A stretch of 23,252 nt of DNA, taken from positions 1 to 23,252 of the IMG/VR virus record IMGVR_UViG_3300033233_000984; one strand, given 5' to 3'. Position numbers and translations under genes: made by a program. Below, in pieces: positions 13,598-20,090 of the stretch (its first letter is position 1; each line of letters begins with the position of its first letter). Source of the stretch: a virus. The notes under the pieces were generated by a model, which worked only from the letters and a program-made list of their open reading frames with translations, searched no databases and had not been told where the DNA came from.

Positions 13598-14188
13598 TTA
13601 GTTTTTTTGGTATTTTTTATGTTTGAATTGTATCCAGTATTCTTTATACCCTTCAGGGGTTTTAAAGTAACCTTGGTCAGTATTACCAACACTAATACTT
13701 TTTAAATTTCTTAATTGTGTTTTAACTCGAACATCTAAGATTGAACTTTTTTGGTTAACCCAAGTTCCGCAATGAACTAAACCTGTGAATGCGTTACGTT
13801 TACTTACTTTAATAAAGGGCATATCTATTACAAATTCAACATAACCTTTTAAGTTCAAACCCGTAGTTTTTATTTTAGTATTTTTAAAATCAATTTTTAA
13901 AAACACACCACGAGAATATGATTCTTTAAGATATTTACCGATTATCTTAGATACTTTATTTGAAAATTGATGAGCAACATCTCCATTTTTATCAAACTCA
14001 AGACCGACGTATTTACCAGAAAATCCTTTATCAGAAATTTTTGTAGTATTAACATTATCTTTAACAGTGTAAGATTCTATAAGACTAACTTTATCTTTTA
14101 CTATGATAGTGTTATCAGGGTTTTTTGAACTACAAGAAGTGATTGAAGTTATTACTACAAAAATCAAAAGTCGGAATGGGGTTTTCAT
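13598..14188 (-). CDS. Early-type predicted lipoprotein, 196 aa
   Basis: Type II signal peptide at residues 1-19 (MKTPFRLLIFVVITSITSC) with lipobox ITSC and cysteine 19, then a serine/lysine start of the mature part. The remaining 175 residues look beta-rich (GKYVGLEFDKNGDVAHQFSN, FLKIDFKNTKIKTTGLNLKG). In contrast to its tagged neighbours it has a host-type TAnnTTTG promoter, so it is probably made early from host RNA polymerase. An early phage lipoprotein suggests surface modification or superinfection exclusion; this is inference from position and promoter only. Confidence 0.83.
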   Translation of the reverse strand: MKTPFRLLIFVVITSITSCSSKNPDNTIIVKDKVSLIESYTVKDNVNTTKISDKGFSGKYVGLEFDKNGDVAHQFSNKVSKIIGKYLKESYSRGVFLKIDFKNTKIKTTGLNLKGYVEFVIDMPFIKVSKRNAFTGLVHCGTWVNQKSSILDVRVKTQLRNLKSISVGNTDQGYFKTPEGYKEYWIQFKHKKYQKN

Positions 14189-14219
14189 ATTATTTAGTTT
14201 TAAATTTTGTTATCTTTTA

Positions 14220-14250
14220 CAAATATAGTTAAAACTTTTTAATCCCACAA
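14220..14250 (-). promoter_or_regulatory. Bacteroidota-type promoter of the 13598 lipoprotein
   Basis: On the minus strand TTG (14248-14250), a 20-nt spacer, then TATATTTG (14220-14227), an exact TAnnTTTG. Predicted leader of about 30 nt, A-rich and without Shine-Dalgarno. Confidence 0.72.
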
Positions 14251-14259
14251 TTTTTAATC

Positions 14260-15141
14260 TTAAATTTTAACACAATTTAATGAATTCATAACTCTAATCA
14301 CTTCTTCTAAATAACCAATTGCTGTTTGTTTTCCAAATTTTTTATTTGGGAAGTAATTTTTAATTGGTTTATTTTGGTAAACTTTCAGAGTCCCGTATTT
14401 TTGATAAGCTGAAGAACCTTTTTTATATGGGTCATATGTTGGGTTTTTACAAGGACCGGCTAAAGTAGGGTTACTAGTGTAACAATACTTTTCAATTATG
14501 TTCATATTATGAGACACTATTGCCATATCAAGCGCCGCGTTATTAGTACTTCTAAAATTAACTCCTTTTTTAGTTAAAAAAGGATTTACAGACCTAGTGT
14601 CTTTACTATACCCTGACGATAACGCAACTCTATAATTAGTTAAAAGTAAAACTATAGTACCTAATCCTGCCCCTGTAATTTTTCTCATATCATCTCTAGT
14701 CATACCAAATTTTTTTTCCATATTTAGATTGTTCCAAGTTCCATGAGTAAATTGGGCCGGACCAACACTTGCTAACTTACCACTTCTTTTTAGACTACGA
14801 AATAAAAATGTATTATCAAATGAGTCAATTAATGCTTCAACAGTGGCACTAGTGCTTAAATTATAATCAGTTTCTCTTTTCATGATACCTATGGCAGCCT
14901 TTGTTAATTGTAATAATAATTCAGATGTGATATTTAATTTTTGGAGTATTTTAGCTCTGTTCTTTTGAACGTAAACTACAAATGGTACTAAATTTCTAGC
15001 ACCTAAACAAGGGAAACTGTTATCTTTTTGTGTAGTCGCCTGTTGAGGAGTACCAATAATTCCGGCAGCGCCCCCAAAACCTTGTTCTTGTATGACTTGG
15101 TTTAATTGAGTATATTGTTTTTCAGTTATTATAATTTTCAC
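14260..15141 (-). CDS. Tagged lytic-transglycosylase-like protein, 293 aa
   Basis: Probably cleaves peptidoglycan glycan strands. Residues 1-20 are the tag MKIIITEKQYTQLNQVIQEQ with IQE/Q at 17-19, followed by a glycine-rich spacer. Residues about 78-200 resemble the SLT-type lysozyme fold: IGIMKRETDYN with candidate catalytic glutamate 90, and ASVGPAQFTHGTW, which parallels the S-x-G-x-x-Q motif downstream of the glutamate in the family. The rest, with cysteine pairs (YCYT, GPCKNP), is unassigned. A packaged transglycosylase would act like T7 gp16 in opening the wall during DNA entry. Four nt downstream of the 15146 gene, in one operon. Confidence 0.72.
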   Translation of the reverse strand: MKIIITEKQYTQLNQVIQEQGFGGAAGIIGTPQQATTQKDNSFPCLGARNLVPFVVYVQKNRAKILQKLNITSELLLQLTKAAIGIMKRETDYNLSTSATVEALIDSFDNTFLFRSLKRSGKLASVGPAQFTHGTWNNLNMEKKFGMTRDDMRKITGAGLGTIVLLLTNYRVALSSGYSKDTRSVNPFLTKKGVNFRSTNNAALDMAIVSHNMNIIEKYCYTSNPTLAGPCKNPTYDPYKKGSSAYQKYGTLKVYQNKPIKNYFPNKKFGKQTAIGYLEEVIRVMNSLNCVKI

Positions 15142-15145
15142 AATA

Positions 15146-16369
15146 TTAGTTAATTTTTGGAGTTCCCGCCCAAATTATTGATAATGTATTTCTACTCATT
15201 TTAGATATTGGAAATGCGTAAACTGTTTGGTGAACATTATGTACCACATATCTTTCCCCTTTACTATCAATATACCCTATAAACCCAATATGAGTGTTAG
15301 GTATAAAAGATTTACCACTTTTTAAAGTTGAGTTTGGTACAAATTTTATATTTTTGTTCTCGTCATCTTGTTTCCATAAAGTATCCCCACATTTATCACT
15401 TTGTTTACAAAAATATGGTTGTTTTAATTTAACCCATTTTCCTTGATTATCTCTTGACATACCAACTGCCGATTGAAAAAATGCTAAATCAAAATTTGAT
15501 GAATCAGGATAATAAAGTCCAACAACCGCACCTAAAGGAAGACTATTAAATTGTTGTTGGTCACTTGGGACCAATGATGATATAATATTTTTTGATTTAT
15601 CATCGTTAACTGAACTATCGTTTAATGTTGGCATACCCGATTTATTAATACTATTAAACACATCTGTTATTTTTTTAACCAAATCAGGTGTAACATTAGC
15701 GTATTGGTTAAATTTACGATATGCTTGCCACGCATCACCAAAAGCGTTACCAATCATATCGTAGGTGAATTCCGCACAACCTACTTGAGTACATTTACGA
15801 ACATAATAACCTAAATTACTTTTGAATGATGATTTATCAATGTTAAATCCTGTTTTAACTAATGATGGTAATGTTTGTCCTGCCTCACTACTAGTTAATT
15901 TTGCTTGTTGATTTTGTTTAAAAAATAAATCACTTAATTTAATTTTACCATATTTTTTAGTTGTAATTATTTCATTAGAAGAATTTATAATGTTATCGTT
16001 ATTAAAACTTCCTCTAATAGATAAATCATTTTTTTTCGCAATATTTGGGTAATATTTAATTACATACTGTCTAAATAAATCACCTTGACCTTTATTTTCA
16101 AATGGTGATTTAACATTATTGGTTTTAACATTATTGGTTTTTATTGGTGTTTTAAAAATTTTTGTGGCAATTGCGTTAGCAACTTCACCAGAAGTGAGTA
16201 TCCATTCAGTTGTATTAGTTTTTCTGGCATAATACATATCATTCTTTTTAAGATAGTCCCATGAGGCTCCTTTAACAATATGTTCTTCTTCGTTTAATTT
16301 TTGTTCTAATAATACATTATTAATTAAACTTATTAATTCTGTCTCGGTTAATCTTACTGTTCTTCCCAT
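15146..16369 (-). CDS. RLTE-tagged NlpC/P60-CHAP-like hydrolase, 407 aa
   Basis: Probably a peptidoglycan peptidase or amidase. Tag at 1-23 (MGRTVRLTETELISLINNVL-LEQ, LLE/Q at 20-22; KLNE/E follows). Residues 88-127 contain GDLFRQYVIKYYPNIAKKND plus a GSFNNDN segment, a motif common in phage wall-associated proteins. Residues 190-225 have GCAEFTYDMIGNAFGDAW with candidate nucleophile C198, and residues 358-385 have NTHIGFIGY and YVVHNVHQTVYAF with candidate histidines 377 and 380, an order compatible with papain-like cysteine hydrolases. KTNN-VKTNNVK at 77-87 is a tandem repeat. The catalytic assignment is by eye. Confidence 0.68.
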   Translation of the reverse strand: MGRTVRLTETELISLINNVLLEQKLNEEEHIVKGASWDYLKKNDMYYARKTNTTEWILTSGEVANAIATKIFKTPIKTNNVKTNNVKSPFENKGQGDLFRQYVIKYYPNIAKKNDLSIRGSFNNDNIINSSNEIITTKKYGKIKLSDLFFKQNQQAKLTSSEAGQTLPSLVKTGFNIDKSSFKSNLGYYVRKCTQVGCAEFTYDMIGNAFGDAWQAYRKFNQYANVTPDLVKKITDVFNSINKSGMPTLNDSSVNDDKSKNIISSLVPSDQQQFNSLPLGAVVGLYYPDSSNFDLAFFQSAVGMSRDNQGKWVKLKQPYFCKQSDKCGDTLWKQDDENKNIKFVPNSTLKSGKSFIPNTHIGFIGYIDSKGERYVVHNVHQTVYAFPISKMSRNTLSIIWAGTPKIN

Positions 16370-16372
16370 AAT

Positions 16373-16720
16373 TTAATTTTCGTTATCCCCCCATACACTC
16401 TTACCACCGTCACCTGATTCATATCTCCAATTCTCCATAATATCATCAAGTTTTAAACATAGACTGTCATATATTGCTTCGGAGTCTGTACCCACTTCGG
16501 AGATTGCCTCTGATAGTTTACTATTAAACAATTTTTTATACACAGTTTTATTCGGATGAGGAAGCCCAAGGTCATTTTCATTAACCAATGGTTTTGCGTC
16601 ACCCAAAGTTGATTCTAAAAGAGATTTAAATCTTGATGTACCAATTTTTATCCCACCTGTATGTTGTTCACGGATATTATTTTTCTCCTCAGAACTCATA
16701 TTATTTAATAAATGTTTCAT
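16373..16720 (-). CDS. MKHLLNN-tagged protein, 115 aa
   Basis: Body function unknown. Residues 1-19 are the third tag type (MKHLLNNMSSEEKNNIREQ, IRE/Q at 16-18), followed by a stretch identical to the 17161-17571 gene but for one residue (48 of the first 49, including SRFKSLLESTLGD). The body from residue 50 is different: KKLFNSKLSEAISEVGTDSE and a helix ending WRYESGDGGKS. GTDSEAIYDSL is reminiscent of annexin-type repeats. Its DNA shares a 147-bp near-perfect repeat with the 17161 gene. Third-last gene of the 16958-14260 run. Confidence 0.82.
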   Translation of the reverse strand: MKHLLNNMSSEEKNNIREQHTGGIKIGTSRFKSLLESTLGDAKPLVNENDLGLPHPNKTVYKKLFNSKLSEAISEVGTDSEAIYDSLCLKLDDIMENWRYESGDGGKSVWGDNEN

Positions 16721-16724
16721 AATA
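16578..16724. repeat. 147-bp near-identical direct repeat, copy 1
   Basis: Matches 17429-17575 at 145 of 147 positions. It covers the first 48 codons of the 16373-16720 gene plus 4 nt upstream of the ATG. The offset is 851 bp. The boundary lies just after codon 48, where the two proteins diverge completely. Confidence 0.95.
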
Positions 16725-16745
16725 TTATTTGTTTTTTAATGGACA

Positions 16746-16958
16746 TCATTTTTTATTTTCCTCAATTAACTTTTTTACCAAAAACATTATATGGACCTTT
16801 ACATCATTGTCTATAACGCTTTCATCGACAAGTTCCTTTAAATAGGTTTTTAGATTTTTTAAATTATCAGAATCACCAACTTTTGTGGTTTGTTTATTAT
16901 CTTCTCTAATAACTCTTTTAACGATACGAGCTAAATCGTTTTCTGTTAATCTTCCCAT
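16746..16958 (-). CDS. RLTE-tagged mini-protein, 70 aa
   Basis: Consists almost only of a tag and one helix. The tag is three residues shorter than usual (MGRLTENDLARIVKRVIRED, IRE/D at 17-19). The remaining 50 residues form a charged helix with leucine/isoleucine positions (LKNLKTYLKELVDESVIDND, then VHIMFLVKKLIEENKK). It could be a minimal capsid-packaged protein like the small T4 internal proteins, or an assembly partner. It heads a four-gene run (16958-14260) from a TATTTAT promoter. Confidence 0.78.
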   Translation of the reverse strand: MGRLTENDLARIVKRVIREDNKQTTKVGDSDNLKNLKTYLKELVDESVIDNDVKVHIMFLVKKLIEENKK

Positions 16959-16975
16959 AATATTTTAATTTATTT

Positions 16976-16982
16976 ATAAATA
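16976..16982 (-). promoter_or_regulatory. Late-type -10 element TATTTAT, N17 before ATG
   Basis: TATTTATAAATAAATTAAAA on the minus strand, 17 nt before the start of the 16746-16958 gene. Likely promoter for the run of four tagged genes down to 14260. Confidence 0.55.
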
Positions 16983-17085
16983 TCATATAAAACAAAAAAC
17001 CCACACTCTTATTAGAAAACGGAGTTAAATTTAAAAAGAAGAATTAATTATTATTTTTATACAACAATAAATATATAAAACAAAA

Positions 17086-17110
17086 AACCCCACCTGATAA
17101 AGATGGGGTT
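17086..17110 (-). terminator. Terminator after the 17161 gene
   Basis: AACCCCACC (17086-17094) pairs with GATGGGGTT (17102-17110), nine bp with one wobble and a 7-nt loop. The minus strand continues GGGGTTTTTTG. Confidence 0.87.
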
Positions 17111-17160
17111 CTTATATTAATTCCTTTATTTTGTTTCTCTCATTTCATCAACGAACGATT

Positions 17161-17571
17161 TTAATCTAATCCTTTATATGTTTCAGGTTCAGGATACATT
17201 TCATCAGAAGAACTTGGTTTATTAGGTAAGTACTTTTGAACTATTTCCTCAGCTTTATCCTGAGTATCATATCCTGGTCCGTTATTGTTCCATTGTGCCC
17301 CTTGCATTAAAATTGGTGTTTTTTGTGTTGCATTTGTTTGATATATATAAAACTTACCAACTTTATTATAGATATAATATTGTATTGGGGGAAGACCAAT
17401 AGGTCCCGCAACTTTTGTTTCTGCCTGCTCATTAACCAATGGTTTTACATCACCCAAAGTTGATTCTAAAAGAGATTTAAATCTTGATGTACCAATTTTT
17501 ATCCCACCTGTATGTTGTTCACGGATATTATTTTTCTCCTCAGAACTCATATTATTTAATAAATGTTTCAT
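17161..17571 (-). CDS. MKHLLNN-tagged protein, 136 aa
   Basis: Residues 1-48 are the same as in the 16373-16720 product except A42 to V, including MKHLLNNMSSEEKNNIREQ and PLVNE. The body is unrelated: a small beta domain with IQYYIYNKVGKFYIYQTNAT and TPILMQGAQWNNNGPGYDTQ, then a helix (KAEEIVQKYL) and an acidic proline-rich tail. The body looks like a compact single domain on a re-used tag. It lies 14 nt downstream of the 17586 gene and ends at the 17086 terminator. Confidence 0.82.
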   Translation of the reverse strand: MKHLLNNMSSEEKNNIREQHTGGIKIGTSRFKSLLESTLGDVKPLVNEQAETKVAGPIGLPPIQYYIYNKVGKFYIYQTNATQKTPILMQGAQWNNNGPGYDTQDKAEEIVQKYLPNKPSSSDEMYPEPETYKGLD

Positions 17572-17575
17572 AATA
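17429..17575. repeat. 147-bp near-identical direct repeat, copy 2
   Basis: Second copy of 16578-16724; the two substitutions (at 17446 and 17448) change GCG to ACA on the plus strand and one of them gives the A42V difference. The copy ends just upstream of the start codon. Confidence 0.95.
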
Positions 17576-17585
17576 ATTACTTTTT

Positions 17586-18017
17586 TTATGCTAGGCTTGT
17601 ATCTACACCTGTATTTGTGCTAGCATAACCTTGTGATGCACCACACTTAGATTTAAGTGTAACCGCTCTTTTATTTGAGATGTACCAGTTTTTGTTAGTA
17701 CCATCCTGTAGTTTAATGGTATTATTAGTGGAACAATAAAAGGTACCATCCATAATCTGGTTTCGACCTGCAATTTTATATTCAAAATTAACATTCGCAC
17801 TAATTAGTTTTATTGTTTGAGGTAAAATATCAATATTAGTTAGTGAGTTAGTGGCGGATGGGTCCCTGAATACCATGGTTTTTAAAGGTGGTGGTGTTTT
17901 CACTGGATTGTTACCAACAGCCTTTCCCACTGCTTTTACAGTACCTCTTTGTTCCGTAATAACTCGTCTAACAATACGAGCCAAATCGTTTTCTGTTAAT
18001 CTTGTAATTCTTGCCAT
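17586..18017 (-). CDS. RLTE-tagged hypothetical protein, 143 aa
   Basis: Tag at residues 1-23 (MARITRLTENDLARIVRRVI-TEQ, ITE/Q at 20-22), then a glycine/valine/proline linker (RGTVKAVGKAVGNNPVKTPP). The body from about residue 45 is a beta-rich domain (NIDILPQTIKLISANVNFEY, IMDGTFYCSTNNTIKL, NWYISNKRAVTLKSKCG) with two cysteines that could pair. No family recognised. First gene of a two-gene unit with 17161-17571. Confidence 0.83.
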   Translation of the reverse strand: MARITRLTENDLARIVRRVITEQRGTVKAVGKAVGNNPVKTPPPLKTMVFRDPSATNSLTNIDILPQTIKLISANVNFEYKIAGRNQIMDGTFYCSTNNTIKLQDGTNKNWYISNKRAVTLKSKCGASQGYASTNTGVDTSLA

Positions 18018-18035
18018 AATATTATTTGTTTATTA

Positions 18036-18042
18036 GTAAATA
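18036..18042 (-). promoter_or_regulatory. Late-type -10 element TATTTAC, N18 before ATG
   Basis: CTATTTACTAATAAACAAAT on the minus strand, 18 nt before the start of the 17586-18017 gene. One mismatch to TATTTAT. Confidence 0.45.
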
Positions 18043-18049
18043 GTATGAT

Positions 18050-18078
18050 AATCAAAAAAAAAACCACTTTTTAGAAAT
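18050..18078 (-). terminator. Weak terminator after the lysozyme gene
   Basis: On the minus strand AAACTT and AAGTGGTTT can form a bulged stem, directly followed by a run of ten T. The stem is imperfect, so activity is uncertain. Confidence 0.4.
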
Positions 18079-18087
18079 AAGTTTAAA

Positions 18088-18963
18088 TTATTTTATTTTT
18101 AATCTTTGTCCCGGTTTAATATTATCTGACGTTAAATTATTTAACTTTCTTAAATTATCAACAGTAACAGATTTACCATATTTTGATGCAATTCCCGAAA
18201 GAGTATCACCTGATTTTACGGTATAAAACATTTCAGGAAAATCATAACCATAATCCATATTGTAATTACTTTTAAAGTACTTATCACATTCAGGTCTATA
18301 GACCAACTCCTTTGGTAACATTTTCAAACACCTTTGTTTTTCGGTTTCTGTTTTGGAATTTTTAACAACTGGTTTTTTTGTTTTTAATTCATTACCATAC
18401 TTGATAAATGATTCTTGATTTTTTACCATTCTATCCGCAACCCCACCTTGATATCTAGGGTCTTTTGCTTGAGAAAAATTAATATTCCACCCTTCCACAT
18501 ATTTTTTAGCCGCTAAACTCCAATTACCTGAATTTATTGCCCTTACCCATTCATGAGATGTTTTTGCCTCCCCCCTAAACACGGTATTAACTAATACCCT
18601 TTGTATATATAATGGGTACTTATCATATTTTGGAAATAATACTTTTTTTGCAATATTTTCTTTTTCTATAATATCTTTTGTTAATAACTCTTCAGCCTTT
18701 GAATTTAATATCTTATTTCCTATTGTCGCTTCTTTACCTGTATGTCCCCACCCAATTGTTAATGTTCCACCCTTTTTTAGTTTATTATTTGAAACAAAAG
18801 TTTTTGGGGTTTTTGAATCCTTATCATCAAATACATAATGGTTACCTTTTGAATCAACAACAGTGGATTCATAATTTTTTATAATGTCTCTTAATTCCGA
18901 ATCATCAGCAATTGATTCCGTTAATAAACTTTTAAATTGGTTTTCAGTTATTATTATTTTCAT
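18088..18963 (-). CDS. Tagged T4-type lysozyme with C-terminal LysM
   Basis: Peptidoglycan muramidase by similarity. Residues 1-20 are MKIIITENQFKSLLTESIAD, a tag with LTE/S at 14-16. Residues 25-195 match the GH24 (T4 lysozyme) pattern: candidate catalytic E32 in NYEST, the hallmark TLTIGWGHTG (T69), a helix NSKAEELLTKDI, then QRVLVNTVFRGEAK and SGNWSLAAKKYVEGWN with a final ADRMVKNQESF. An insertion of about 25 residues separates E32 from TIGWGH compared with T4 lysozyme. Residues 247-291 are a LysM domain (YTVKSGDTLSGIASKYGKSV, then NIKPGQRLKI). The tag would suit a virion-carried enzyme; alternatively it is the endolysin. Confidence 0.9.
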   Translation of the reverse strand: MKIIITENQFKSLLTESIADDSELRDIIKNYESTVVDSKGNHYVFDDKDSKTPKTFVSNNKLKKGGTLTIGWGHTGKEATIGNKILNSKAEELLTKDIIEKENIAKKVLFPKYDKYPLYIQRVLVNTVFRGEAKTSHEWVRAINSGNWSLAAKKYVEGWNINFSQAKDPRYQGGVADRMVKNQESFIKYGNELKTKKPVVKNSKTETEKQRCLKMLPKELVYRPECDKYFKSNYNMDYGYDFPEMFYTVKSGDTLSGIASKYGKSVTVDNLRKLNNLTSDNIKPGQRLKIK

Positions 18964-19037
18964 ATATCATATATACTTTCATAATAAATATCAATTAAAT
19001 CATCGATATTTAAACCCATAATATTAAGACCGAGTAA
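18960..19037 (-). pseudogene. 3' remnant of a paralogue of the 7860 gene
   Basis: After a stop codon the minus-strand frame 19037-18960 encodes LLGLNIMGLNIDDLIDIYYE plus SIYDI, closely parallel to LLGVDMLGIDIEGLIELYFE at the end of the 7860-8207 product. Its stop TGA overlaps the lysozyme ATG in an ATGA arrangement, so the intact ancestor was probably coupled to it. The apparent lysozyme promoter TATTTAT (18982-18988) lies within this remnant coding sequence. Confidence 0.6.
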
Positions 19038-19051
19038 TTATTTAAAGTTAT

Positions 19052-19076
19052 AACTCTCCGTAAATTGTGGACATCA
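19052..19076. repeat. Partial copy of the 19074-gene 3' segment
   Basis: 25 nt match 13037-13061 at 22 positions and also resemble 19110-19134 within the 19074-19490 gene. The repeat ends over the stop codon of that gene, so the gene's 3' end has been locally duplicated and frameshifted. Confidence 0.6.
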
Positions 19077-19490
19077 TAAAGGAACGGAATAATCGTAGTA
19101 ATTAGTTCTTGTTCCCTCTAAATTGTAGGCATCATACAACCATAACTCTGTAAGTTTCTTTGTTTCATAAAAGTCAAGACCAAAACCTTCTCCCAAAAAT
19201 GACCAAATGTTATTATAATCAATGTTAACGTTACTATTATTGCGAACCATTAGATTATTACCGTTTTTATCTTTAAATAATGTACTATCAGGGTTTTTTT
19301 TACTCTGAACAACATCTAAATCATTAAATATATTTAAAAAGTCCATTGGAGTTTTAATTCCAACAAGTTTTTTTAGATTATCAATTCCTCCAACAAATTT
19401 TGCTGCGGTTTCCCAACCATCGTCTTTAATTATGTTTTGGAGTTCTATATTTATTGACTTTTTTTGGCTTTCAGTAATTATAATCTTCAT
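19074..19490 (-). CDS. MKIIITE-start hypothetical protein, 138 aa
   Basis: Function unknown. Starts MKIIITESQKKSINIELQNI and continues with GWETAAKFVGGIDNLKKLVG, TPMDFLNIFNDL, and a polar middle (FKDKNGNNLMVRNNSNVNID). The end, LTELWLYDAYNLEG, has two more partial copies downstream (19052-19076 and 13037-13076). It lacks an I/L-x-E cut near residue 20, so it groups with the short paralogues and not with the packaged-protein candidates. Single gene with a TATTTAT-N4-ATG start. Confidence 0.82.
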   Translation of the reverse strand: MKIIITESQKKSINIELQNIIKDDGWETAAKFVGGIDNLKKLVGIKTPMDFLNIFNDLDVVQSKKNPDSTLFKDKNGNNLMVRNNSNVNIDYNNIWSFLGEGFGLDFYETKKLTELWLYDAYNLEGTRTNYYDYSVPL

Positions 19491-19494
19491 ATTA

Positions 19495-19501
19495 ATAAAT
19501 A
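19495..19501 (-). promoter_or_regulatory. Late-type -10 element TATTTAT, N4 before ATG
   Basis: ATAAATA on the plus strand, 4 nt from the start codon of the 19074-19490 gene; the sequence TATTTATTAATATG is the same as in front of the 3717-4676 gene. Confidence 0.58.
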
Positions 19502-19518
19502 CTTCGATATAAAAAAAA

Positions 19519-19542
19519 CCCCAAACTTATTAGAGAATGGGG
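19519..19542 (-). terminator. Terminator after the DoxX-like gene
   Basis: CCCCA (19519-19523) pairs with TGGGG (19538-19542); on the minus strand the stem is followed by eight T. The loop (AACTTATTAGAGAA) is related to the CTCTTATT terminator element at 12231. Confidence 0.7.
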
Positions 19543-19567
19543 AATTAATTTAGATTGTATGGTTTTA

Positions 19568-19924
19568 TTACTTGGTACTACAACTTCTCAAATAATATGC
19601 TCCCCATACTGCCAAACCTAGAGTGAGAGGTACCATTACTCCAACCCCACCCATCATTGCCATGTGGATAGCCACAGCGCCCGATAAATAAGATGAAAGC
19701 AATACGGCCCCATACTTAGACGTTTTTGGGATAATAAATAATATCACACCAGCAAGTTCAACCACACCAAGCAAAGCAAGATAAGGAAGAAGATTCATAA
19801 ATGTGAAGTTCTTAACCATTTCTTCAGTTCCAATAATTTTGGAAACCGAAGACATCCCCAACATAAACGTAACCAAGACGGTTAACAACCACCCCAAGTT
19901 TTTAAATGTAAGATATTTTTTCAT
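19568..19924 (-). CDS. DoxX-like four-helix membrane protein, 118 aa
   Basis: Predicted inner-membrane protein of the DoxX/DoxD-like group, which is common in cellular Bacteroidota and rare in phages. Four hydrophobic segments at residues about 10-28 (NLGWLLTVLVTFMLGMSSVS), 44-64 (LLPYLALLGVVELAGVILFI), 70-90 and 93-111. SKIIG after helix 1, ELAG in helix 2 and the GA-x-x-x-x-Y-x-SGA-x-x-H segment in helix 3 match the family as remembered. Its biochemical role is not settled. It looks like a host-derived cargo gene: untagged, with a different promoter style and next to a GC-rich hairpin segment unlike the rest of the window. Confidence 0.78.
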   Translation of the reverse strand: MKKYLTFKNLGWLLTVLVTFMLGMSSVSKIIGTEEMVKNFTFMNLLPYLALLGVVELAGVILFIIPKTSKYGAVLLSSYLSGAVAIHMAMMGGVGVMVPLTLGLAVWGAYYLRSCSTK

Positions 19925-19931
19925 ATGACCA

Positions 19932-19960
19932 ATTATAAAATAAATTATTTAATAAGTCAA
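19932..19960 (-). promoter_or_regulatory. Canonical -35/-10 promoter of the DoxX-like gene
   Basis: On the minus strand TTGACT (19955-19960), 17 nt, TATAAT (19932-19937), then seven nt to the ATG. This is an E. coli sigma-70 consensus layout and not the Bacteroidota form. In AT-rich DNA it could be chance. Confidence 0.45.
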
Positions 19961-19964
19961 ATAA

Positions 19965-20090
19965 AAAACGCGGCGGGGAGGGGATTATTTTTTTAAGAGG
20001 GACACCAAGTAGATTACCATAAATCCCCGAAGGGGTCGGGGGACGAAAAAATACCGACGAAGTCGGGTTCGGTTTATGTTGCCCCTTCAA
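19965..20090 (-). other. GC-rich segment with two TTC-loop hairpins
   Basis: The segment stands out by its C/G content. CCGAC (20054-20058) and GTCGG (20062-20066) form a hairpin followed on the minus strand by TATTTTTTCG, a likely terminator. CCCC (20025-20028) and GGGG (20032-20035) form a second one (CCCCTTCGGGG). A 62-codon frame runs across both and into the DoxX-like gene, but it is made of hairpin sequence and is not called as a gene. It looks like bacterial intergenic repeat DNA carried in with the neighbouring gene. Confidence 0.55.

Larger units (their letters stand above)
16959..17160. other. 202-bp intergenic region with promoter and two terminators
   Basis: Holds the promoter at 16976, a degenerate copy of the CTCTTATT terminator element (around 16991-17026; right half ACCCACACTCTTATT, left half damaged) and an intact terminator at 17086. 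At 17123-17160 the minus strand has a short open frame, IRLKSFVDEMRETK, following a stop; it may be the C-terminal scrap of a lost gene. No complete gene seen. Confidence 0.6.

Noticed and set aside
16100-16145. Short tandem repeat TTAACATTATTGGTTT as possible CRISPR or iteron
   Set aside because: Only two units, inside a coding region (KTNN-VKTNNVK of the 15146 product); no CRISPR array is present anywhere in the window.
19902-20090. 62-codon minus-strand frame rich in proline
   Set aside because: It is formed by GC-rich hairpins and overlaps the start of the DoxX-like gene; a terminator hairpin lies inside it.
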